In this document: piece after piece, positions 9,394 through 17,566 of the stretch
How the letters are laid out: the number at the start of each line of letters is the position of its first letter
How positions within the stretch are numbered: position 1 is the stretch's first letter
Assembly: GCF_000375525.1 (NCBI RefSeq)
Contig: NZ_AQXC01000008.1
Span: 62,001 to 126,000, forward strand
DNA: 64,000 nucleotides
From: Corynebacterium propinquum DSM 44285
Lineage (GTDB): Bacteria; Actinomycetota; Actinomycetes; Mycobacteriales; Mycobacteriaceae
Direction of reading: 5' to 3'
Position numbers and translations under genes: made by a program
Notes under the pieces: model-generated
What the model saw: the letters and a program-made list of their open reading frames with translations, nothing else
Database searches by the model: none
What the model was told of the DNA's origin: nothing

Positions 9394-10692
9394 CTACGAC
9401 ACCATCTTTTCCCACATCTGGGCAAAACCCGGAAGTGTCTTTGCTGTGGTGTCGATATTTTCCACCTCGATACCGGAAACGCGCAGGCCGATGATCGCAC
9501 CAGCGGTGGCCATGCGGTGATCGTGATACGAGTGCCATTGCCCGCCATGCAGCTGCGCCGGACGGATGAGCAAGCCGTCGGCACGTTCTGCACAATCGCC
9601 ACCCACGCGGTTGATCTCGGTGGCTAACGCGGCCAGCCGGTCGGTCTCGTGCCCGCGCAGGTGGGCGATACCGTACAACTTTGATGGGGTGCTGGCCAGC
9701 GCTGCCAGAGCGGCGACGGTGGGGGTGAGCTCGCCGATATCTCCCATATCCAGGTCGATACCGCGCAGCTGACCGTCGGCCGGGCCAGTCACGCGCAACT
9801 CGCCAGCTGCAGTATGTTCCGCTGAATCCTGTTCTGCACTAATAAACTCGACCTCACAGCCCATTGCTTCCAAGATCGGGCGGATCTCAGCACCAGGCTG
9901 GGTAGTGGCAGCTGGCCACTGCGGGATGGTCACGGTGCCGCCGGTTACCGCAGCGGCGGCCAAAAATGGTGTGGCATTGGACAGGTCGGGCTCAATCTCC
10001 CACGTACCACCCCGGATCGGGCCTGGGTGGACGCGCCACTGGTTTTCGGACACATCCACGCGCACCCCGGCAGCACGCAGCATCTCCACGGTCATGGTGA
10101 TATGCGGCATGGATGGCAAAGAATCACCAACGTGACGCACCGTCACCCCGTCGGTATAACGAGCCGCCGAGAGCAACAAACCAGAAACAAACTGCGAGGA
10201 AGCAGAAGCATCAATCTCGACGACGCCGCCAGCCGGGATACCAGAGCCGATGATGCGAAACGGCAAATGCTCGCCGTCCACCGCAATGCCAAGGGAACGC
10301 AGGCCATCCAGCAGCGGGCCAATTGGGCGGGCCCGGGCTTGTTCGTCGCCATCAACGGCCACCGTGCCGTCGGCAAGCGCCGCCAGAGGCGGCAAAAAAC
10401 GCATGACCGTTCCAGCCAGACCGCAGTCGATGGTGGCGGGCTGCAGCGGGGCCGGTTCTACGGTGATGGCCTCTGGCGACTCAGTGACACCCACGCCCAT
10501 CGCGCGCAAAGCCTGCGCCATCAGCTGGGTATCGCGCGAGTGCAACGGCCGCAGAATCGTCGAGGGGCGATCAGCTAAACTAGCCAGTACCAAGGCGCGA
10601 TTGCTCAAAGATTTTGACCCTGGAATCGCCTGCACATGCGAAACCGGGTGCGTGGCATACGGGGCAGCCCAGAAATTGCTCATAAGCGCCAT
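9394..10692 (-). CDS. aroA: 3-phosphoshikimate 1-carboxyvinyltransferase (EPSP synthase)
   Basis: 432 aa. It catalyses shikimate-3-phosphate plus PEP to EPSP, the sixth step of aromatic amino acid synthesis. Key motifs: [16 protein letters not shown] (residues about 25-40), [16 protein letters not shown] (residues about 92-107) and the C-terminal [16 protein letters not shown] (residues about 390-405). The start at 10692 lies only 31 bases from the divergent sigH start. A second in-frame ATG at 10683 is an alternative, since no ribosome-binding site is obvious for either. The pair aroA-rsgA beside sigH is conserved in corynebacteria. Confidence 0.95.
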   Translation of the reverse strand: MALMSNFWAAPYATHPVSHVQAIPGSKSLSNRALVLASLADRPSTILRPLHSRDTQLMAQALRAMGVGVTESPEAITVEPAPLQPATIDCGLAGTVMRFLPPLAALADGTVAVDGDEQARARPIGPLLDGLRSLGIAVDGEHLPFRIIGSGIPAGGVVEIDASASSQFVSGLLLSAARYTDGVTVRHVGDSLPSMPHITMTVEMLRAAGVRVDVSENQWRVHPGPIRGGTWEIEPDLSNATPFLAAAAVTGGTVTIPQWPAATTQPGAEIRPILEAMGCEVEFISAEQDSAEHTAAGELRVTGPADGQLRGIDLDMGDIGELTPTVAALAALASTPSKLYGIAHLRGHETDRLAALATEINRVGGDCAERADGLLIRPAQLHGGQWHSYHDHRMATAGAIIGLRVSGIEVENIDTTAKTLPGFAQMWEKMVS

Positions 10693-10723
10693 GATAATAG
10701 ACAGCGCCGGAAAGGATACGTGG

Positions 10724-11428
10724 ATGAGAGCGGAGCTTTACGACGAACCGGCAGCCGGTGCGTCGGTGCGAACAGCCGAGCACACCAGCCAGCAACCGTC
10801 GGCAAGCGCCACCGCATCGGCAAACACCGGATTTGAAGAACTCGCACTGCCATTATTGGATCAGCTGTATGGCGGGGCGCTGAAAATGACGCGCAACCCG
10901 CAAGACGCGGAGGATCTGGTGCAAGAAACCTACCTCAAAGGTTTCCAGAACTTTGCAAAGTTCACCCCAGGCACCAACCTGAAGGCCTGGTTATACCGGA
11001 TCATGACCAATACTTATATCAACAGCTACCGCAAAAAGCAGCGCCAGCCGCAACAAACCAGCGCCGATGAACTCACTGATGGGCAGCTCTACACCAGCTC
11101 CGAGCACGATTCTGCCGGGTTGGTCTCTGCGGAGGTCGAAGCACTCGCTGCGATGCCCGATGCCACGATTGCCGCGGCGCTTAATGATCTGTCCGAAGAT
11201 TACCGGCGCGTGGTGTACTACTCCGATGTGGTGGGCCTGGCGTACAAAGAAATCGCCGAGGTACTGGATATTCCGCTAGGAACGGTGATGAGCCGGCTCA
11301 ATCGTGGAAGAAAAAAGCTGCGCGAAGCGTTAAAGGAAGTGGCCGCCGATCATGGCATTGCCGCGGCACAGGCAGCAGTGCAAGAATCGGCTGACAAAGC
11401 AGCGAACAGCAAAGAAGGTGAGCGCTGA
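10724..11428 (+). CDS. sigH: ECF sigma factor SigH
   Basis: 234 aa alternative sigma factor. Region 2 covers [15 protein letters not shown] to [18 protein letters not shown] (residues about 62-107), and region 4 has the helix-turn-helix [19 protein letters not shown] (residues about 172-190). In corynebacteria and mycobacteria SigH controls the heat and thiol-oxidative stress response, held inactive by RshA. The open frame runs back through aroA; I chose ATG 10724 because AAAGGA lies 7 nt upstream. ATG 10691 is a possible longer start. The gene overlaps rshA by one base (TGATG), indicating translational coupling. Its promoter must lie within or over the aroA start. Confidence 0.93.
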   Translation: MRAELYDEPAAGASVRTAEHTSQQPSASATASANTGFEELALPLLDQLYGGALKMTRNPQDAEDLVQETYLKGFQNFAKFTPGTNLKAWLYRIMTNTYINSYRKKQRQPQQTSADELTDGQLYTSSEHDSAGLVSAEVEALAAMPDATIAAALNDLSEDYRRVVYYSDVVGLAYKEIAEVLDIPLGTVMSRLNRGRKKLREALKEVAADHGIAAAQAAVQESADKAANSKEGER

Positions 11429-11796
11429 TGCAACGATGGAATGCGCATGAGAGTGCGGACAATCACGATGCAGACAGCTATGGTGGAGAAACGTACGCGC
11501 CCTGCGGGTGCAGCCCCCAGCGAGTTAATTACCTCGTGGGGTTGCTCATCGACGGCGCGGAAAATGGTGCGCTGAACTCCGCAGAGCTGCAGGACGCTCG
11601 GGCGGAACTTGCCTCGTGCGAGCTGTGTTATAAGCGGCTGGAACAAGAAGAACGGTTCCGTGCGTTGCTCAATCGCTGTTGTTCCGCGGTCGATGAAGGC
11701 TCCGACGATACCGCGCCGCGGAGCCTCCGGGAGCGGATTATCGTCTCAATTCGCACGGAGCAAACGACGGTGCGCACCAGCCGACGCAGGTATTAG
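11428..11796 (+). CDS. rshA: Anti-sigma factor RshA (ZAS type)
   Basis: 122 aa. Position directly after sigH, with a one-base overlap, and the CELC pair (Cys64, Cys67) identify it as the zinc-binding anti-sigma factor of SigH. Such proteins release the sigma factor when their cysteines are oxidised. The usual zinc signature is HxxxCxxC; here the residue four before Cys64 is Glu60, not His. Two extra cysteines (CGC, residues 26-28) lie in the N-terminal part, and RCC (about residues 83-85) lies after the CxxC. The protein has an unusually long N-terminal extension rich in His, Asp and Asn. It is followed by a strong terminator. Confidence 0.85.
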   Translation: MQRWNAHESADNHDADSYGGETYAPCGCSPQRVNYLVGLLIDGAENGALNSAELQDARAELASCELCYKRLEQEERFRALLNRCCSAVDEGSDDTAPRSLRERIIVSIRTEQTTVRTSRRRY

Positions 11797-11843
11797 GGGA
11801 TTAGGGTATTAGCGGCCCGGAATTTTCGGCAGCCAAGCAGTAA

Positions 11844-11888
11844 AAGAAGGCATCACCCGCGAGGTGCAGGGTGATGCCTTCTTCTTTT
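11844..11888 (+). terminator. Strong intrinsic terminator after sigH-rshA
   Basis: A perfect 15-bp stem (11844-11858 with 11869-11883), a 10-nt loop and a T-rich tail. It may also end transcripts from the opposite strand (bL37), because the left arm is preceded by an A-rich stretch. Confidence 0.85.
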
Positions 11889-11985
11889 GTCTCAGCGCTC
11901 CAGCGGCTCTAAGCCCAGTACAACACTAGGGCCCAGTACAACACTCAGGCCGATACCGGATACGGGCAGCTAGAGCGCTCGGCTG

Positions 11986-12063
11986 TTAGCCAGCGCCTGG
12001 ACGCTTACCGCGGTTAGCGCCTTTCTTGCGACGGTCTTTACGCTTACGACCACGCTTGCTCAT
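11986..12063 (-). CDS. 50S ribosomal protein bL37
   Basis: 25-codon gene too short for most ORF callers. The product starts MSKRGRKRKDRRKKGANRGK and ends RPGAG, so over half of its residues are Lys or Arg. This matches the tiny actinobacterial ribosomal protein bL37 seen in mycobacterial ribosome structures. It lies between sigH-rshA and the WhiB gene, a position I recall as conserved. On its strand AAGGAGTGATCAC-type sequence precedes the ATG, giving a good ribosome-binding site. Confidence 0.85.
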   Translation of the reverse strand: MSKRGRKRKDRRKKGANRGKRPGAG

Positions 12064-12221
12064 TGTGATCACTCCTTATTCAATAGGAACGGGCTGCCCA
12101 CACTATACTAGCCAATCCTGCACATAGGGTAGACCAGTAGGTAGTTGCTTTGCCTAAGGATCCTAGGCCGTGGACTTTAGGCGGCGGTGGACCTTACGCC
12201 GTGGAATTTCAGCTATGGACC

Positions 12222-12482
12222 TTAGGCGCTGACGCGGGCGCGGCGTCCCCGATTGCGCTTGCGCTTGAGTGCGCGGCGTTCTTCTTCGGACATGCCGCCC
12301 CAGACGCCGGCGTCCTGACCAGTTTCCAGGGCCCACTGCAGGCAATCATTGGTGACAGGGCAGCGGTTGCACACCAGCTTTGCCTTCGCCACCTGGGTCA
12401 GCGCTGGGCCGGAGTTGCCAACTGGGAAAAACAGTTCTGGATCTTCGTTGCGGCAGATTGCTTCGTGGCGCCAATCAGACAT
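12222..12482 (-). CDS. whcE: WhiB-family regulator (WhcE / WhiB1 type)
   Basis: 86 aa. Four conserved cysteines for a [4Fe-4S] cluster: one in AICRNEDPE (residue about 9) and three in VCNRCPVTNDC (residues about 38-48). These are followed by the G[VI]WGG turn (GVWGG, residues about 59-63) and a basic C-terminal DNA-binding tail KRKRNRGRRAR. WhcE next to sigH is known in C. glutamicum as a positive regulator in oxidative and heat stress, and WhiB1 occupies the same place in mycobacteria. The frame continues upstream to 12635, but ATG 12482 has AAGGAG eight bases before it and gives the normal WhiB N-terminus. Confidence 0.9.
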   Translation of the reverse strand: MSDWRHEAICRNEDPELFFPVGNSGPALTQVAKAKLVCNRCPVTNDCLQWALETGQDAGVWGGMSEEERRALKRKRNRGRRARVSA

Positions 12483-12543
12483 TCTGTGTACTCCTTGTGG
12501 TTGCAGTCGGGGGAATGAATGGGAATCCATGAGAATTCTCAGT

Positions 12544-12583
12544 GAGGAAGACCTGTTGAGGAAAACCTGTTTCAGGAAAACCT
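12544..12583 (-). repeat. Three tandem AGGAAAACCT-type palindromes in the whcE leader
   Basis: Three copies of (G/C)AGGAA(A/G)ACCT at 12544, 12558 and 12573, spaced 14-15 nt. Each core is an inverted repeat (AGG-4-CCT). They lie about 60-100 nt upstream of the whcE start codon, as expected for operator sites or leader RNA elements. Confidence 0.6.
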
Positions 12584-12960
12584 CTGCGGTGCTACCGGCT
12601 GGGATCGCACTCCGGTTGGTGCCGGGCGTGTTCATGCGCCCGGAAGCTGCGCTTTGTGCGCAACTAACTGTTGCGATGCGCTGGGCATCGTCCGGGGTTG
12701 TGCCGGGTTAGCGGCCTGGGTTGTCGCTATGAACGAATAATGACATGAATAAAAGATGAATGCTAGGGGTCGGGAGTAAATAGTGAGTTAAATCATGTAT
12801 TAGTAATGAATGTTTAACCACAAAATGATGGTGTAAATCGCTAATATTCAGCCTTCTCACAGCTTTCTTGCCGACGGTGAACTGCGCAGATGCGATAATC
12901 GTGAAAAGAGTTGCCAATAATGTTTCGTCAAATCATAGTGTCGCTCGCGTAGCGAAACTG

Positions 12961-12966
12961 TAGAAT
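12961..12966 (+). promoter_or_regulatory. -10 box (TAGAAT), leaderless promoter
   Basis: TAGAAT ends 7 nt before the GTG start at 12974. No Shine-Dalgarno sequence is present, so the mRNA probably starts at the start codon. Confidence 0.5.
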
Positions 12967-12973
12967 ACGGGGC

Positions 12974-13423
12974 GTGAAATCATCGTCGGAAAAGCCAGAA
13001 GCACCACTGCAGCCACCTGCAACCATGAAGTTTGCGTCGTTGATTGCGGTGGTGCAGTCCGCGATCGCGCTGATTTTTGCTGCCGTGTTGATCTGGCGCA
13101 GAATCATTAACGCGGAAAACGACAGCGTAGTATCCGATGCTGCCTCCGCGAATTGGATCGGGGCGGGCACCGCTGGATTCATCTTCATTATTTTCGGCAC
13201 CATCGTCGCCGCAGCGGTCTCACAATATCGGGGTAAACGCTGGGGACGTGGGCCCATCGTCTTATTGCAGGTAATACTCGCGGCATCGTCGTTTCAGATG
13301 ATGTCCGGTGGAGCCGTGTTTTTCGGCATCTTCATTCTCGCCTCGGCACTGATCGCATTGATGATGATCTTCCACCCACAATCGAATTCGTGGATGGAGC
13401 TGCATCACCACTCCCGTGGCTAA
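12974..13423 (+). CDS. Small integral membrane protein, function unknown
   Basis: 149 aa with four predicted membrane segments (about residues 20-42, 63-85, 95-115 and 115-138), a short charged N-terminus and a His-rich C-terminal tail. It starts with GTG seven bases after a TAGAAT -10 box and has no ribosome-binding site, which fits leaderless expression. I do not recognise a functional family. A comparable small membrane gene follows whcE in other corynebacteria as far as I recall. It ends 18 nt before a convergent gene. Confidence 0.75.
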   Translation: MKSSSEKPEAPLQPPATMKFASLIAVVQSAIALIFAAVLIWRRIINAENDSVVSDAASANWIGAGTAGFIFIIFGTIVAAAVSQYRGKRWGRGPIVLLQVILAASSFQMMSGGAVFFGIFILASALIALMMIFHPQSNSWMELHHHSRG

Positions 13424-13441
13424 CCGTGCAGGTGGCCTGCG

Positions 13442-14743
13442 TTATTTCAGAACCACGAGCTCGATGCCACGCTTTTCGACGAGATGCTCACCCGCCACTG
13501 CGAGTGATACCGGCCCGTCATAATCCCCGCGATCCAGCGGGATGGTGCGCTCAATCTCGCCGGTATTCCAATTGACCACGCTAATGCCGAACTCCGTAGG
13601 GACCAACGCTTTGCCGTCTACGGCAACTCCGGTCCCCAGAGCTGGGTCAATGATGTGCTCGACCGCCAGTTCATTTGGCGTAAAGAAGTAGAGGCGGTGC
13701 CCGTCGAACCAGGTCATGTGGTGTGGAAGATCAGCGGTTGCTGCGGCAGAAAAAGCCTGTATCGGGGCAGCCGGTTTGACGTGACGCTGGCTGGTGCGTG
13801 TGCCGTCGCTGTGAAAAGACATCAGTTCTGGTTTTTCACCAGGTATATAGACCGCCGCAGCTTCCTGGCCCACCGCTACCACATGTGCATTGGGATGTTC
13901 CAGCCCGATGCTGGAATCGATTTCTGGCACGCGCGAGTCTTCCGGGGTTGCTTGCTGCAGGCGCAACACGCTGTGATCGGTATCGTCCGGGCAATGCTCG
14001 ACGACTGCCAGTAATTCTGTGCGGGTCAACGCCGAATGAATAGTACACTGCGCATACGGTTGGCTGCCCGGTTCCTGCGGAGCCTCGACTGCGCCGTATT
14101 CCACCGTGCGCACCAGATCCGAACGCCATAATTCGACGCGCTCTGGCGAAACCGTGCCCACGCGGTCATTGGAACGAATCGTGGCAACCTCGTCCGGTGC
14201 CACTGCAGATCGGGTCGCATCGTAGTTGCCCGTCGCAGCATCGAGCGCGACGACATCGCCGCAGCCTGCAGCGTTGCGATACGTCAGCACTACAGAATCC
14301 CACGCAGCGGCGATGCTGCACAACGGATACTCGCGGGAATACTCCCAGTACGGGTCGGGTGCTGAACTAGGCTGCTCATGATCGTCGGCAAGAGTTTCTG
14401 GTGCGTATGCACGGACAATGTGGCGTCCGTCCTGCTCCTCGTAGGTAATGACCAACCCTGCGGCGACTACCGGTGCTGCCGCCGCAGCGACCGCAGGTTC
14501 CAGAGCATCGCCCGGTAGCGCTGCAGAATGCAGGCGTGCAACCTCGGTAAATTCTTCCGGGATGGTCTCACGCGGTGCCGGTGGCTCATAGGCGTGTTCA
14601 GCAACAATCGCCTCACTATTGCGGATTGATGCGCCCGCATACACAATCAGCACCGCGGCAACCGAAATGATGCTCAGTGCTGCGATGACCACCACATCAG
14701 TGCGTGTACGCCGCAGCAGGCGTGTCGACTGCAGCGCCATCAA
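13442..14743 (-). CDS. Rv3212-like membrane-anchored propeller protein
   Basis: 433 aa. One N-terminal membrane segment (residues about 17-38, VVVIAALSIISVAAVLIVYA) anchors a large extracytoplasmic region with repeats of the type VVALDAATGNYD and ISVVNWNTGEIERTI, typical of PQQ-like beta-propellers. Its ATG overlaps the stop of the DEAD-box helicase gene by 4 bases, the same pairing as Rv3211-Rv3212 in M. tuberculosis, which supports orthology. Function is unknown. Several Cys (in PLCSIAAAW, AAGCGDV, AQCTIH, EHCPDD) could form disulfides outside the cell. Confidence 0.75.
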   Translation of the reverse strand: MMALQSTRLLRRTRTDVVVIAALSIISVAAVLIVYAGASIRNSEAIVAEHAYEPPAPRETIPEEFTEVARLHSAALPGDALEPAVAAAAAPVVAAGLVITYEEQDGRHIVRAYAPETLADDHEQPSSAPDPYWEYSREYPLCSIAAAWDSVVLTYRNAAGCGDVVALDAATGNYDATRSAVAPDEVATIRSNDRVGTVSPERVELWRSDLVRTVEYGAVEAPQEPGSQPYAQCTIHSALTRTELLAVVEHCPDDTDHSVLRLQQATPEDSRVPEIDSSIGLEHPNAHVVAVGQEAAAVYIPGEKPELMSFHSDGTRTSQRHVKPAAPIQAFSAAATADLPHHMTWFDGHRLYFFTPNELAVEHIIDPALGTGVAVDGKALVPTEFGISVVNWNTGEIERTIPLDRGDYDGPVSLAVAGEHLVEKRGIELVVLK

Positions 14744-16089
14744 CGGCGTGACCTTTGTCGCGGCTTACGGAGCTGGGCCTGGTCGCGGTGTCTTTTCGGA
14801 TCAACCCCAATGACTGTCGTGGGGGCGCCGACTTTATTGCTGATGCCTGCGGGCAGGTCGAAGGCGTCGGCAAGTTCTGGCGAAGTAGAAAACCACTCAG
14901 GAGGCTGCGGCTGGCCCAAGGCAAGCTCATCGTTAATCACGCGCCATTTCCCGATTTCTTCCAGCCCGACCAGCGACACTGCGGTACCGGTTTTGCCCGC
15001 GCGCCCAGTCCGGCCGATGCGGTGGACGAAGGTCATGGCGTCGTCGGGAAGGTGATAGTTGATGACATGGGTAATCGAATCGATATCGATACCGCGTGCG
15101 GCAACATCAGTGGCAATGAGCACGTCGACAGCACCAGAACGCAAAGCATGCAAGGCCTTTTCCCGTTGCGGCTGGTTAAGGTCACCGTGGACAGCCGCGA
15201 CACCGAAACCGAGCTCCGCGAGATCCTGGGCTAAAAATGCGGCCGAGCGCTTGGTGCGGGTAAAAACCACTGCTTGTTCGCGGCTCGGGCTTTGCAGGAT
15301 CCGGGACACCACCGCGAGCTTGTCCAGTTGGTGGGCCTGAAAAACCACCTGCCGGGTGCTGGTATGCGTGGCGGTTGCCGTAGGGTCCTCGGCGTGAATA
15401 TGGATGGGCTTGTGCTGGAATTTCCGGGTCAGAGCCTTGATTTCGCCGGGCATCGTCGCCGAAAACAACATGGTCTGTAAACGGCGGTTGTGGGGTGCGG
15501 ACGTCGGGGCGGGCTTAGGTTGGAGAGCCTGGAAAATACGCTCGATATCCGGTAAAAACCCCAGGTCCAGCATCTCGTCGGCCTCGTCAAGCACACAGAT
15601 AGCCACGTGGTGCAGCACCAGGTTGCCGCGCTGCGCAAGATCTACCAAACGCCCAGGAGTACCGACGACGACATCGACGCCGCGCTCGAGCTGGCTGATC
15701 TGATTGTCGATGGAGCTGCCGCCGTAAATCGTGAGTGTGCGCACCGGGGTGTGCCGCGCGGCGCGCGTGAGATCAGAACCGACTTGGATTGCTAATTCAC
15801 GCGTGGGCACAATCACCAACGCACGCGGTGTGCCGTCGAGTTCGGGAATATCCGCGTCATCGAAGACTCGGTCCAGCAGCGGAACCCCAAATCCAAGAGT
15901 TTTTCCCATGCCGGTACGGGCTTGACCGATGAGATCCTTGCCGTCTAATGCCAGCGGCAGGGTAAGTTCTTGGATCGCGAAGGCGTGGTGGATGTTGTCG
16001 TCGGCAAGAGCCTCGCAGATTTCCGCAGCCACGCCCAATTGTGCAAACGTGGGCGTCGTTGACTGGGGGGAAGTATTGCGGGAAGACAC
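14740..16089 (-). CDS. DEAD-box ATP-dependent RNA helicase (RhlE type)
   Basis: 449 aa. All DEAD-box motifs are present: the Q motif (AFAIQELTLPLAL), Walker A ARTGMGKT (residues about 56-63), VPTRELA, TPGR, DEAD in VLDEADEMLD (residues about 166-175), SAT in FSATMPGE, and HRIGRTGRAG (residues about 365). The C-terminus is basic (RKPRQRSRR), as expected for an RNA-binding tail. It probably remodels RNA in ribosome assembly or decay. The GTG start has AAGGA touching it and a TAGTAT box six bases before, so it may be translated from a leaderless mRNA. Confidence 0.9.
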   Translation of the reverse strand: MSSRNTSPQSTTPTFAQLGVAAEICEALADDNIHHAFAIQELTLPLALDGKDLIGQARTGMGKTLGFGVPLLDRVFDDADIPELDGTPRALVIVPTRELAIQVGSDLTRAARHTPVRTLTIYGGSSIDNQISQLERGVDVVVGTPGRLVDLAQRGNLVLHHVAICVLDEADEMLDLGFLPDIERIFQALQPKPAPTSAPHNRRLQTMLFSATMPGEIKALTRKFQHKPIHIHAEDPTATATHTSTRQVVFQAHQLDKLAVVSRILQSPSREQAVVFTRTKRSAAFLAQDLAELGFGVAAVHGDLNQPQREKALHALRSGAVDVLIATDVAARGIDIDSITHVINYHLPDDAMTFVHRIGRTGRAGKTGTAVSLVGLEEIGKWRVINDELALGQPQPPEWFSTSPELADAFDLPAGISNKVGAPTTVIGVDPKRHRDQAQLRKPRQRSRR

Positions 16090-16095
16090 TCCTTA

Positions 16096-16101
16096 ATACT
16101 A
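16096..16101 (-). promoter_or_regulatory. -10 box (TAGTAT) of the DEAD-box helicase gene
   Basis: On the minus strand TAGTAT ends 6 nt before the GTG start codon, a spacing that places the transcription start at or next to the start codon. Confidence 0.4.
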
Positions 16102-16324
16102 ACGCGGATGGACGGGCATAGATATACAGCGTGTTGGATCGTGCATGGGTGCGGACTGTGCATGCGCGCGAACTTGACTAGGATATGGCACAGGACAACG
16201 CATGCAGTGTGCTGGAAACGTTGGCATTGTGGATTCACTGTGAGGGATGCACTGCAAGCGTTTCGGGCGTATGGATTGCATGCTGATAACAACCGATAGC
16301 AATCGAAAGGTGTATAGCAAGCGT

Positions 16325-16552
16325 ATGAATATCAAGATCGGTTTGATTGAATCGCCTCGTGAACTGGTGATTAATTCTGAGCTCTCCCATGAAGAAGCAG
16401 TGAAGCTCGTTAAAGACGTATTGGGTAAAGCCGATGATGTCGTCGAATTGGCGGATGCCAAAGGCCGCAAGTACCTGGTGCGCACCAATGCGATTGCGTA
16501 TGTCGAGGTCGGTAGCGGCGAACAGCCGGTCGTCGGCTTTGGCGGTGCCTAA
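16325..16552 (+). CDS. DUF3107 family protein
   Basis: 75 aa. The pattern MNIKIGLIESPRELVINSE, then GRKYLVRTNAIAYVEVG, matches the actinobacterial DUF3107 (Rv3208A / TB9.4 type). Function is unknown. The frame is open back to 16247, but the ATG at 16325 gives the conserved N-terminus; AAAGG is about 15 nt upstream, somewhat far. It is followed by the DUF3152 and TIGR02569 genes on the same strand, the order also found in mycobacteria on the way to adnA. Confidence 0.82.
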   Translation: MNIKIGLIESPRELVINSELSHEEAVKLVKDVLGKADDVVELADAKGRKYLVRTNAIAYVEVGSGEQPVVGFGGA

Positions 16553-16610
16553 ATAAATACTCTGCTGTAGGAAATACGATGCTGCAGGTGCGGTATTGAT
16601 TCAGGTGTAG

Positions 16611-17558
16611 ATGAATAAGAAACTCGAGCATTATGTGCGCCGCTATGGCTGGTGGCAGATGGGGATCATAGCCGTGGTGCTGATCATCACGGCCGCGGTG
16701 CTTGTCGACGTCTCCCGTGGCGGCGATGACGCTGGTTCGCGGGAGCATGCACGCGGTGCTGCCGGATCCGGCGGTCATGATGGGCACGGCGGACACGAGG
16801 AATCAGATGGTGAACTCGGTGCTGGCCCAGATCCCGGCACTGCCTCACGTGCTGAGCTTGGTCTGCGTGAATTGCCGGCCGGTGGTACCTATTCCGCCAA
16901 CGGCAGCGGCGAATTCCGCCCCGTCGGCACGCCCGGCCAGGAGGTTGGCCACGGTGCAGAAAAGACTATTCGTTACACCGTCGAAGTAGAAGAAGGCCTC
17001 GATACCGTGCCCTATGGCGGCGATGATGCGATAGCGCGCATGGTGGATGCGACACTGGCAGATCCACGTGGCTGGACCTATGACCCCGCTTTCAAATTTG
17101 TGCACGTGGGACCGGAAGAAGACCCTGACACCCGTATCCTTTTGGCGTCTGTCACCACCACCGCGGACATGTGCGGGGTGGATTTAGAATTAGAAACCTC
17201 GTGCCATACCACCATCACGGGTGGTTCGACGGTATTGCTGAACGAATCCCGGTGGGTGCGTGGCGCCGCCCCGTTCCAAGGCGATTTGGGTGCCTACCGA
17301 CAATATTTGATTAACCACGAAGTCGGCCACGCTATTGGTTACCCTCATCACCAGGCTTGTACCGGGGAGGGCAACCTCGCGCCGGTAATGATGCAACAAA
17401 CCATCAGCCTGCAAAATTCGGAACTGTTTCAGTTGAACCCGGAAGAAGTCTATCCGGATAATCCGGATACCTGCCGTCCGAATCCGTGGCCGTATCCTCG
17501 CCCGCTTCCCGACGGTGCTGCGCTCGATGCCCTGCACGAACCGGAGAAAGAGACCTAA
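16611..17558 (+). CDS. DUF3152 family membrane-anchored zinc metalloprotease-like protein
   Basis: 315 aa. A basic N-terminus and one membrane segment (residues about 16-34, MGIIAVVLIITAAVLVDV) are followed by a His/Gly-rich linker and a globular domain (residues about 110-315). The motif HEVGHAIGYPHHQAC (residues about 237-251) is an extended metzincin-like HExxHxxGxxH zinc site with a following Cys. Conserved cysteines in ADMCGVD and SCHTT may form a disulfide. The protein probably acts outside the membrane on cell-surface proteins; its substrate is unknown. ATG 16611 has AGGTG at short spacing. Confidence 0.85.
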   Translation: MNKKLEHYVRRYGWWQMGIIAVVLIITAAVLVDVSRGGDDAGSREHARGAAGSGGHDGHGGHEESDGELGAGPDPGTASRAELGLRELPAGGTYSANGSGEFRPVGTPGQEVGHGAEKTIRYTVEVEEGLDTVPYGGDDAIARMVDATLADPRGWTYDPAFKFVHVGPEEDPDTRILLASVTTTADMCGVDLELETSCHTTITGGSTVLLNESRWVRGAAPFQGDLGAYRQYLINHEVGHAIGYPHHQACTGEGNLAPVMMQQTISLQNSELFQLNPEEVYPDNPDTCRPNPWPYPRPLPDGAALDALHEPEKET

Positions 17559-17566
17559 CACTACTC

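Larger units (their letters stand above)
12483..12973. other. Long regulatory intergenic region upstream of whcE
   Basis: 491 nt without a credible gene. The part next to whcE (12544-12583) holds three repeated AGGAARACCT palindromes. The middle (12590-12720) is GC-rich. 12720-12960 is markedly AT-rich and contains a weak CRP/GlxR-like palindrome (12782-12797), one copy of the CTTGCCGACG word (12867-12876) and, at its end, the leaderless promoter of the next gene. Confidence 0.6.

Noticed and set aside
12483..12635. N-terminal extension of the WhiB protein (frame open to 12635)
   Set aside because: The normal WhiB start MSDWRHEA has AAGGAG eight bases upstream, and the extension contains the palindromic repeats and no conserved sequence.
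12782..12797. GlxR-like palindrome AGTGAGTTAAATCATG
   Set aside because: Three mismatches to the consensus and far from both neighbouring genes; too weak to list as a site.
12708..12917. 69-codon minus-strand frame in the AT-rich gap before the membrane protein gene
   Set aside because: No ribosome-binding site, odd composition and no conserved feature; the region looks regulatory.
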